A stretch of DNA of 64,000 nucleotides from Manduca sexta. Lineage: Eukaryota; Arthropoda; Insecta; Lepidoptera; Sphingidae. Location: NCBI RefSeq assembly GCF_014839805.1, contig NC_051140.1, forward strand, positions 12,111,826 through 12,175,825. Reading direction: 5' to 3'. The position numbers and the translations under genes were made by a program. The notes beneath the pieces were generated by a model. The model saw only the letters and a list, made by a program, of their open reading frames with translations, did no database searches and was not told the origin of the DNA. Each line of letters starts with the position of its first letter. The stretch's first letter is position 1. Shown here in pieces: positions 36,025-48,000 of this stretch.

Positions 36025-39000
36025 TTAGGAGACTTTTTTGATTATTGTTCGATAGCCTCTTTTGCCTGCTTTGTAAATCATTTCGTATAGTTGTCCTTTG
36101 CTGTTGTACCAGCGAACCGATCCCTGGACGTCGAGTGTTGCATCTTTCGTGTCCGGATTTAAGATGGCGCCGTGTTCCGTACGTGAAGAACCATCGCTGT
36201 TGTCATAACTGAAATGTAAAAAGAATTAAATTGTATACGTATATACTCTATTATATAATCTTTGGCGCAGATAGGGGCGTTTTAAAAAACAGCTATGCTT
36301 ATTTATTGTATTCAGCTCACATATAAGGAAATGATTTCATTGTAAGTACAAGACAGAATTAATTCAAGATGATAAGTGCGAAATAATTTAGATTCCCAGA
36401 AATATGTATTATTGTTCGAAAAATATTTTCTGTAAACCATTAAATTATGTAAAAATATGGATATTGGATACACCACATTATATACTATAACGCGAACAAC
36501 GTGATTGGTTACATACAATTAGCATAAAAATATGTTTATATTTCAAAACGGTTTTATGTATCCTTTGATGATATATAATTATCTTCATACATATTATATC
36601 TATAAATAAGCCTTGGGTAAATCAGCTGGATACTAGTAATTGTTACCTATAAAACATGATTTATGTGCGTGTAAAAACTTGCAAGTAATCTTACGAGTGC
36701 ATCCATAATAATGGTGTTATGGAATTGTAAACTATAAATGTAAACTGCATTAAGTCATCGTTTCATTTACTGCATGTTCCTAACAAGGATGGTATATAAC
36801 GAAGAATGTCTATATAATTTCATATTTATCATCCACTTTGTAAAAATACGTATGCGATGCATCAAATGCTACGTGATTCACTTGCTAATCACTATTACAT
36901 GCTTCCTCAGTAAGGATTTTTGATGTTATTTATCCTGAAAGACGGCACAAGAAGCGACGTTTAGCACCTGCTTAATATTCCTTGTAAATCATGTTGTAAA
37001 TATGGTATATGTTCTTAGTAATTAAATAAAGTTAGTAAAAAGATGTTATTGACATGAGTGTTTATTTCGGACTAAAGAGAAGTAACTATGGCAAACAAAA
37101 TACAATTAGTTCTAAAAATAGAACATATAAAAAATAATAAGTCACGACGAAGGTTACAATCTCCAACAGCCGCCCTTAATCGCAGTTGTGACAGAAACAA
37201 AACAAATAAAATAATTAAGTTTCTAAACCTAAGTTAACTACACATCGTTTGTGTGCTAGAGGTCCGAGGGCCTTCGTTAGTACATCAGCAGGCATATCGT
37301 TACTTGTTATATATTCTAACTTAACAATATTATTAGATACCTTTTCCCTAATAAAGTGAAACCTAGTATCTATATGCTTCGTCCTGCTGTGGTGTACAGG
37401 ATTTCGAACAAGATTAATGGCACTTTGGCTGTCAGAAGCTAAGTTAACTGAACAAAGTATACCTGTTATCTCGTATATAAACCGACGTAAGTAACACGCT
37501 TCCTTCGTGGCAGACGCTAATGCCATATATTCTGACTCGGCCGAACTTAACGCAACAGTAGGTTGCTTCTTGGATTCCCATGATACTGGACCTCCACTTA
37601 ACTTGTAAACATAACCGGTGTATGACCTTCTGTCGATTGGACAGTTTGCCCAGTCTGCGTCACAAAACCCTTTAAAGGTTCTCTATTCTTCCTGTAAACC
37701 AATGAATAGTTTAGGGTACCTTTTAGGTATTGCAGAATCCTTTTAGCAGCATTCCAGTGTTCTTTAGTAAAACACGTATTAAATTGACTTAAATAGTTCG
37801 TGGCGTAAGCGATGTCTGGTCGTGTGTTTACCGCTAGATACATGAGGCATCCTATTAAGTTTTGATAAGGATAAGACTCACCGACTTGACCATCCATTCT
37901 TTTTCCATATTCTTTTAATTAATGGAGTATCCACGGCCTTACAATCCTTCATATTAAATTTTTCTAATATAGAAAGAATATAATTTCGCTGGTTCAACCT
38001 TATACTCTCGGAATCACTTTCAACTTGTAGTCCCAAATAACATTTCAGTATTCCGAGATCTTTTAATGAAAAATATTTCGACAAATCATTCTTGACAGTG
38101 TCAAATGTCAAATCAGAATTAAAGAAGACTATTATGTCATCAACAAAGATTCCTAATATTACAAGTTCTTTACCAAAAGTTTAGTATACACACAAGGTTC
38201 GGAAGGAGTTCCTATGAAACCTATTTTAAAAGCGTTTCATTTAACTTTTTATTCCAAGCTCGCGGTGCCTGTTTAAGACCGTAAAGAGATTTCTTCAATA
38301 AACAAACTTTGTTTTCTTTACCCTTTTCAATAAAACCAAGAGGTTGCTCCATGAAAACTTCTTCTTCTAAATCTCCGTTAAGGAAAGCCGTATCGACATC
38401 TAAGTGCTTCATTTTCAACTTCATATCTGCAGCTATCGCAAACAACGTGCGGAGGGAAGAATGACGAATCACTGGTGCGAACGTCTCGTTGTAGTCTACA
38501 CTTTCAACTTGATGAAAACCTTTGACGACGAGTCTCGCTTTATACTTGATAATATTACCATAAGCATCCCTTTTAATTTTGTAAATCCATTTACATGGTA
38601 TAACCTTTTGTTAGGTCTATCTACTAAATTCCATGTATGGAGTTTCCTTAAGGAACTATACTCATCAACCATAGCATGTTGCCACTTATGAGCATCATCG
38701 GCATGAGTAGCTTCGTAATATGTCGTAGGTTCATTAGAATCTACCATTGACGTATTGTAAGCTTTATAAAAATTTGTTGGTTTTCTGTCTCTGGAAGGGT
38801 ATCTGCGCTCAGGGTGCGATTCCTGTTCCAAATTCGCTGTCTCTTTTTCCACACTAGGCATCCTTAAGTCACTGAGAGACTCTCGCTCTTCCAGAGTCAC
38901 TGACTCTTTTGCACTTTCTAGATTTACTGGTAAAGTTGCTTCAGCCGCCGGGCTGATACTCTCATCACAGTCATAGAATTGACAGTCATGATCAAACTCA

Positions 39001-42000
39001 GAATCAATCTCTTTTGCTCATCAAATAACAATATAGATTCTGACTGTGCGACAGATTGCTTCTGCTTTAGCGCTGTAAAGCAATTTTCAAAAAGGTTGCA
39101 TCTCTGGATATAATAACTTTTCGTGGGTTAGCAGGATCCCTAAAAATATAAGTGCCTGGATTTTCAGAATAACCGACGAAAATTGCTTCCTGTGCCTTGA
39201 CATCTAATTTCTTCCTGTGACACGAAGGTATATGGACTAGAGCTCTACAACCAAATACTTTTAGATGGCTAAGATCACCTTTTCGTCCATACCATTTGTC
39301 ATAAGGAATTTGTCCACCTAAGGCTCGATGAGGAGACCTATTCTTAAGGTAAATGGCAACTTGGAATGCATCTTCCCAGAATGCTTTCGGTAGTGAACTT
39401 TCAGCTAGCAACGTTCTTGCCTTTTCTGTAACCGAACGATGGGTGCGTTCCGCTACTCCAACTTGCTGAGGACTATAAGGCGTCGTTGTTTGATGTTCAA
39501 TACCTTTTGAAGCAAGATAATCAACAAACTCTTTATTCACGAACTCCTTACCTCCATCAGTCCTAATTGCTTTAATTGTTTTATCTAACTGATTTTCAAC
39601 AAAACATTGAAACACACAAAATATATCTTTGACTTCTGTTTTAGAAGAAATAAAATAAGCAAACACTTTTGCGTATAATCGTCTACTATTGTCAACATAT
39701 ATCTATTTCCTTGAAAAGAAGTTGTAGACACCGGTCCCATCAAATCCATATGGATCAGTTCCAAAGGGAAGTAGCCCTATTAAACGCTAACCTTTTGAAA
39801 GGTTTTCTTGCTTGTTTACCTTCCACGCAAGCGATACAACTAGTTTTATCTACTCCTGTATACTTTATACCTACCTTGTGATTTTTCAGTTGGTTCATGC
39901 CTATACGACACAAATGTCCTAACCTCTTATGCCAAATTTGATAACTATCCTGACAACCAGAGTGCACATCTTGTGTCAAAAAATTATCCGCCACATTCTC
40001 GGAAACATTTACAGTTCCATCTAAAACGTACAGTCCACCACAGGGCGAGGCATGAGCAACAGATTCACCTGTAAAATTAAAAGTATCAGATTTATAAAAG
40101 TTACATCCATTTTTATCAAAAACACAAATAAAACCCTTTTCAACAGTTTTATATACAGATAACAAACTAGCTTTCAAATCTGGTATATAAGCAACATCAC
40201 TAATATTGTTGACCACGTTCTCGGGCGTGTTTATTGAAATATTTCCAATTCCGCAGCACTTAATCTGTTCTCCATTTGCGACAGTAACAGTACCTTGATT
40301 CTGTATCGAGATATTCTGAAACCAGTCCCGTCTAGAAGTCATGTGTCTAGTACAACCTGAATCTACATAAATTATGTCCTTTCTTGGGTTTCCAGAAGTA
40401 TTAAGACTTGTAAATATCGTATCATTGGTATTTACCGCATTGCCTTTCTCCTTCTTGTTTCTCTGTGGACAGTCTGGTCTCTTATGTCCAGGTGTCTTGC
40501 ACTCATAACAAACTATATTCTTCTTCATTGACTTAGGCTTCTTCTTCGCATGAAAGACAGAGTCTAATGATGTAGCCACATCTTTGGACATTTCATTAAG
40601 CAGTTTTGTTTTCACCAACTCTGTAGTCACGTCTACATTGCAATTTTCTAAAGCCATAATGAGAGGTTCATACCTTGGAGTTAGACCTCCCAAAAGTATT
40701 GCAGCAATAGACTTGTCCTCTATGACTACATCAATATCCGCAAGATCCTGTGCGGTTGACATAACTGCGTTAATATATAGTTCAATATTTTGAACTCTGA
40801 TAGACTCAACCTGTACAGTCTACGCTCCAAAATAATCTTCGTCCTATTCCCTTATCTTCAAAGGCTTTTTGCAAACAAGTCCATGCCTCAGATGCAGTTT
40901 TCGCACATCTTATATGGGTTATCGCTGCACCTTCTACTGATAAGCATATCTTTGCTAATGCCTTTGCGTCTTTGCGTACCTTTGTAGAGGCAGGGGTTGT
41001 GTCTCCATTTAGGTATCCACCGATTGTTTCCCACAGATCCTCATGCATAAGGTAATTGCGCATCTTAAATTTCCATGTAGGATATCCATCTTTATTCCTC
41101 AAACATGAAAATGTAAAAGATGAGCTCGACGACGGGGAATTTTTCACACTCGAAACATCTCCAGATTCATGTGACATTTTCAGACTATTACTATTTCCTA
41201 GTCACACAAAAAATATATACAACTTTATTTTACCAAAAAACGTGAAAAAATCTAAGAACTAAGCGTTCGTGCTGATAACGTGTTGTAAATATGGTATATG
41301 TTCTTAGTAATTAAATAAAGTTAGTAAAAAGATGTTATTGACATGAGTGTTTATTTCGGACTAAAGAGAAGTAACTATGGCAAACAAAATACAATTAGTT
41401 CTAAAAATAGAACATATAAAAAATAATAAGTCACGACGAAGGTTACAATCTCCAACAAATCAAAATCAAATAAATTGTTAACAACGTGTAAAGACATGTT
41501 ATTATGGATTACGTGTTAAGTTAGCAAAGTATATTAAATAACTCATTAAAATTCCAATTGCATCCTTAGTGAAAGTTAAAATGTCAAGAAGATTTCGAAC
41601 GGTACCGCGATAATGTCACCGAATTTAGTTGGTGACATGGCGCCCTTATTGGGCCGTAATGTTTTTATTGTGAATAAAATGTAAGCGGAACATAATTGGG
41701 GACGTTAAGTAACGGCTTCGGAAGGGTATTCGAATCTTAAAACGGATGTTCAACTTCTGAACCGCGCTCACATGCCGTGTTTTTGTTTAACTTTGTCACC
41801 ATTCTACTTTTTATGGCTACACTGTCACTTTGACTGACATGCTTTGGGTATTAATAATACGAACTGAACGCCGGATAAAAATCTGCTCATTAAGACAGCT
41901 GCTATTATGCAGTACTATTTACATTATATGGTAATCTTCATGACTCATAAAGTCAATAAAAACTCGTGATCAGTTTTTGTGTTTGTTGACGAAGCTTTGA

Positions 42001-45000
42001 AGTAGGTATGTGTCAATATTTTTATATAATAATAATTCTTTGACCAATAATAAAATAACATGTATAAAGTTATTTTATAATTTGTCTCATGTTACTTATA
42101 CAAAAAATACACATATCTCCTAAAACTCTAATACGATGAAATATTTTTTGTTACATGAAAGAGTATCAAGTTAAAATAATAAAAAAATGACCTCACACAG
42201 TGCAAACTCATTTAATCAATAATATTTTATTTTGAAGTAAAAAATTATTCTAATAATAATTGTTCGTGACACACATTATGCTGAGTGTCGCTTCATATGC
42301 GAGACAAGACAAATGACACTGCACCAAATAAAGCATAATTTGCGAACACTATCAAATCAAACATAACATTGGTCAGTAATTGAATCGTGAGGTTAGTATT
42401 AAAAAAATATAGTGTTAAATATTCATATGTTATTAAACACAATGAAACAAATATTCAGCCTTTACAATATGATAAATAATGATGACATGCCATTTGGACA
42501 AATGTAACTTAAGTGAATGTCATTTTAATAATCTCGTAACTTTGTGTAATAGTGTTTTGTACTATTTGTTCATTAGCGAAATAATGATAAAACTAGTATA
42601 TTGGGTGATAGGTTCTCATATGTAAGAAGAGTTCGTGTGAGTACCAGTAACTTAATAAATTAGGTTAAGTTAGAAAGAATTGTTATAGTTTACTTTGGAC
42701 TTTTGGTTATCTTTTTGCACCAGGTATAAGAAATAAAGCTAAACCTAATATTGACAGTTTGTTACTGCTATCCTGTCTCGTGTCAGGCCGATCAATTGAC
42801 AGTATTTATGCAAAGCTTAAAGCTTATGTAATTACTTGTCATAAGAAACTTACGTAATTGCTTACTTAGGGTATAGGTATTACCTTTTTTTTAAATTGAT
42901 TTTCTTGGTGATGTTACAATTATTTATTGTCAAGTATACTTATCAAGGAGCAAAAGACCTCGTCTCATTCTGTTACAATATAAATATGTCTGTCTTACGA
43001 AACTATGTCAATATCAGACAAATACTGATAGATAAATTAAAGAACATCTAAAATGAGGCCTCTATACCACAGTGCTATATGCAATAAATTTTTATACTTA
43101 TGACCTTAAACGGGACATCCTTGTGGCAAAACGCCAACAATAGTCTATCACGGAACCGCCAGTTAAAATATTTGTTTTGCAACAAAAACAATGGTGTGCT
43201 TGCAAAGACGGAGGGTCACGTAATAGGATTATCGGGTTATAGCTGCACACGTAAGGCCGGTGTAAAGGCCAATTAACATAAACATGACATTCCTGCGTGC
43301 CTGCACTGTGAATATTTACCTTATTCATACTCACATGACTCACAGTGCTTTCCTTTTCATTTTAACTTCCTAATTTCTCCTGTCACACAATATTTTGAAA
43401 CAGGTTGCTATTGCGATTATTTCGCGAATTTTTATTAAACCCCTTTACCATTTACTCATTCACAATACCATTGCCAAGTTGTCGTTTATTATAATTGAAA
43501 TTATAATTTGGACTATATAATATACCATTGAATTTTTAGTCTCGTCACGTCTGTTCCTCCGTCCACTAGTATTGATAGACTCATTTTAGAGTTTCGTAGT
43601 TAAATATAGAAGTGTAACCATTGTGATTTTATAAAATCTAAAATATGCATAATGGCTACGCATATTCAAACTTTATTAACCATTCGGGAAATGTCGCAAA
43701 AACTTTGCATGCTAATATTTCCGCTGTCGATATTTTTTTAGTAGCGACAGAACCGCAAGTTGCAGTCTGTTATGCACTTTATTCGACAGGTTTTTTCCGG
43801 TTCGATATCATCTTCAGAGAATGGAGGAGTTTCTTGTTCAGTCGTCGTAGTCGTTATCAACATAGATACAGTGAAACTAAAAGTGAGGAATATTTAGAAA
43901 AGCTACGAAGGACGTCGACTAAAACTTTCTACCAAATAGCAAGAAATATTAAACTTTATTTCCTCTAACTTATGAGTGATTTTATGAAACTATACAGCAT
44001 ACTAAACCATATCTTGGGATTGCTCGTCGAAATGCTTACGGATAACTTATGTTGATTGGTTTTTACTCCAGATCAATCCGCAGATAGTTACTGGGATCAT
44101 TTATTAATTCCATCTGATACTCCAGGGCTACAAATGTAAAGGAAATCATAATTGATCAGTGTAAGAACAATTTCACGGGTGCAGACGGAATATTAAATTT
44201 TAGGAAACAATAAATAAGCTTGAGTATAAAACTTTTTACGTAGTTACCTACTTTCGTTCCGGTGCAGTAGATGCACGTGTTTCAGTGAAATATTATGTTA
44301 ACATGTCTGCATAAGTCACTCGTAATGGTCTTAGATTATTTTTAATGTAGGTTAATTTTTGACAAAGAATATATTAGAAGACTTTTAAGACATCTGAACC
44401 CTAAAAACTGGCCTATCTGTAGTCGAATGGACAATAGATAAGATAATTCGCTAACAATTGCTAAATTAAGTTATTCTGTTATAAAAATGTGATGTATGTC
44501 GCTTTATATATATTTAACAGAGATGTTTTTATACACGTGATTTAATAATTTCGATATTTCTTCGTTGTATATAATGATGTCATTTTTAGGTAAAAGACAC
44601 GGGGCGTTCTATCACTTATCGCTTCATAAATACTTTAAATATTTGTTATTCCGTATTCGCTGGCACGATTTTGTCGCGCTTTTTATTGTTACAAATAGTC
44701 GCGTTTCTCCATATACTGACATGTTTACGAATAATATTTATAGAATTTTGATTATCATAGGCGAAGTAAAATTTTATTCGAATTAATTCATTTCTACAAA
44801 TTACACTAATCCCTTAGAGTGTATAAAATATTCTTACTTTTTACTTTTATTTTATAACGCAAAAAACGAATACAATATATTACGATAACGGCTTAATAAA
44901 CATGAAAAAGTAAATCAATAAAATCTGTAATTTAATAATAAACTGTAATATTATAAAACTAAATTTCTGTAACTCGGATATACTTTCACGAACCAAGTAA

Positions 45001-48000
45001 CAAACAGAGCAGACTATTTTTGGATTTAACTTCTAGTCTAACTTGATTGTTATCTCTTCATACGAATATTACTTCGTATAATTCAGTGACTTTTTCGTAA
45101 CCTTACTGTTTACACTGTATGTCCTAAATCTAGTATTATTACAATGTTAGTCTTATGACCTCAGATTGATAGAAAACTAAATAATATAGCTTTTCATTCT
45201 TTTGTAAATTACAAGCGGATGTATTTAAAAACGGATACACATATTATAATATACATAGTTAGTTAGTAAAGTTAATTCATAAAATATCATTGACAAATAA
45301 AAAATATGCATAACATTTGAAATAGAACTAGTTCCTCTTCATTCATGGCCGTGTCTCTATATTTGTCAAGGTAACTGACATTAATATTAAATTAACTTAT
45401 AATAATTCATGATTTCTTTATTCACCTTTTCTCAGTGGTGCTAAAGTGCCGGAAGGCGTGAAAGAGTTAGCATCGTTGAAATCAATATCCCAGACCGGTC
45501 CGCACATTGATAGGAATTTCAGTCGCACGTAACGGAGCTATGTTATATTAAATTTATTTATATTTCTTGACAATGTTGGTATTATTCTTGTTATACTTAA
45601 TTGCAATAATGTCAAGCTATGTCATTTAATTAACCTAGATTATATAAAACTATATAGTGATGCTCATTTATAAAGATTAGATTATTTATCGTAAATTAAA
45701 TTATTGAACGAATTATTTTGTAACTTTATGTAGAGGCTATTAAAATAACAAAGTTAGTTTTTTAATAACAATCTTTTTGTTGATTGCAAAATGAGCCCAA
45801 CATATTATTAAAATTACATTTTATTTATTGAATATGTCAGCCATTGGGCTAAACCATAGCAATACGAGACCAGTAAAGTAATTTAAAAATACCATAATGA
45901 TAATTCATCATACTCGTACAAGGATTATTATTTATATCTTTATGGCAATCACACCACGTAGATATCTAATTACACGTAACAAATTGGTGTAATTACATAT
46001 AATAAACATACCCATAACAAAATATTATTTTTTATTTCAGAAAGCCGACCTATTGGCATAAAAACTGGTAAATGGACATGTAGATTGATATGACCTTAAT
46101 CTTATTAACATAGACCCAAAAAATGCGTAATAAGTTACAACTTCCATTTAACGTTTCGTTTGATTTGAGATGTTCGAACTTTCGACTTCAAGCCTGACTC
46201 TTTTTTCCTCAAAGGAGCAATAAACCCAAAATTACTTAACTTGTTGAGGATATTTTTAGCGCAGTTGATCACTTACTTCTACGCTAGTTATATAAATGAC
46301 ATAATACAGTCCGATTTTGGATTAATAGTCTGAATAATAAAGTCTAGTGGCCTCCCACATTTTATACAATGGATATAAATAAAATAAAATGTTATTTATA
46401 TAAATTATGTCAATGCAAAAATTCAATATATTAGCACTAGAAAAACATAACTTTTAATAAAGAATTAAAGAAATGATCATTTATAATTTATCGCATTAAG
46501 TCAACCGGTAGTTAGATGTCTACAATTAATTTAACCTATTTATTATTATTAACTTGCCTTGCATTCCTGTATGTCGTATTTAAAAATATAAAGTAATTTA
46601 ATTAACATTATTTTTAAAATGAATTAATATTATTGGGTAATAATAATTTAAAGAAGTCTTTTGAAAACTGAAAAAGTGGACAGGTAGATACGAACAGCCA
46701 ATATGCAGGATTGTAACATTCAGTGATAGACACCTATTGTTCAGCAGTGCTGGACTGTGTGTGTTGAAATATTAAATTATTGGAATTAGTGGTGGTCCAG
46801 CGATATATGGGCGTTGAATTTAATATATTTCTAACACAATAAATTATACATAATTTTTTGCAGTCCTTATCTATATGAAATTTAATCATCCCAAATATCT
46901 CACTTGCAATACCTTTAAAAAGTGCTAGAGTAAGCCACAAAGCTGAACAAATTTACAAATTTATGTTGCCTATCCATGTTAAGTTTTATTGCAACTATTT
47001 TTCTTTGTGCGAAGTAGAATAAACTTTTGTTTTTATTTCAGTATTAAAAAGCTTTTTTTTAATAGAACTTAAAATTTTATAGGCTAAATGAGTTCAGCTA
47101 TTTATATTTTTTTTTATTCATGTCTAACGATATTCATTTCTAATAATATTATTGTACCGGACAGGCAACACACTTCCGCGCATTTGACTGAATTTGAATA
47201 TGGAGAGCAAGCCGGTAGTAATCTGACATGAATTCTTTATCAATTAATAAATCTGCATTAATAATGAATTAATTCCATACTGTGATAATTTATTTCCTTA
47301 TTTTTGATTATAGAAAATGCTAAATCTGGCAATCGATATGCCTCAGAAGTTACCTGAAAATGTATTAGTGATGAACAGAACAAAAATATTATCGTAAAAT
47401 AATAATAATTATTTATAAGCATTGATTTTCAGAATGAGGAACTTTTTTATTTTATCATTTTTAAATTTACTTCTCGAAGTTCTCTCTTTGAAATGTCTTA
47501 GATAAGTAAAAGGTTTATAAAATGAGTATGGTCTAAATTTTTCTATACGAAGAATCTTTATATCATTGCAATAATATTATACATTCGGTTATTAATATCC
47601 ATTAATTTTTTTTTGCGGATTGATCTTCTTAGAGGGATTGATATCGGACAGGCGACCACTCGTAAAGTTAAGCCACATTATTTATGCACATATTTTAAAA
47701 AATGTGTTGCGCTGACCCATCACTGGGATGAAATGGGGCAAGAGCAGGTTCCTGCCTGTGTAGAGCTAACTTTCACTCGAGTTCGTTCAGCTTCCAGAAA
47801 CAGTATGTAAAAATCCCAAACAAAATATTGCTTTATTCGGGAGAAGGGCCTATAAAGGCCGTTTTATATTCCGTATACGTGACTGTTAGTCCAAGGAGGC
47901 GATGTAACAAAATTGATATTTAAACTATTACTCACGAGTAACTGTAGGAGTTAGGTAGGTTGTTCGTGTCTAACTCATATCTGAGTACCTGCGCCTGCGT

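Larger units (their letters stand above)
36992..41457 (-). mobile_element. Ty1/copia LTR retrotransposon, full length but with broken reading frames
   Basis: The element is 4466 bp with identical 177-bp LTRs (TGTTG...CAACA) and a perfect 5-bp target duplication AATCA at 36987-36991 and 41458-41462. On the minus strand a gag-pol in copia order can be followed: Gag, CCHC zinc knuckle, protease, integrase, reverse transcriptase, RNase H. The order integrase before reverse transcriptase defines Ty1/copia. A purine tract (AAGGGCGGC) abuts the 3' LTR. The polyprotein is interrupted by several frameshifts and stops, so this copy should not be autonomous. It sits in intron 2 of CPR-4 in the same transcriptional sense. 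Its LTR contains an AATAAA in that sense, which could stop CPR-4 transcripts early. Confidence 0.95.

Noticed and set aside
38404..38691. Plus-strand ORFs across the copia element (38404, 39669, 40584, 40790 and 41056)
   Set aside because: They are antisense shadows of the minus-strand gag-pol.
43645..43968. A 107-codon plus-strand ORF
   Set aside because: The opposite strand over the same bases has a splice acceptor, a Thr/Glu and Cys-rich frame, a stop and an AATAAA, which is a better explanation.
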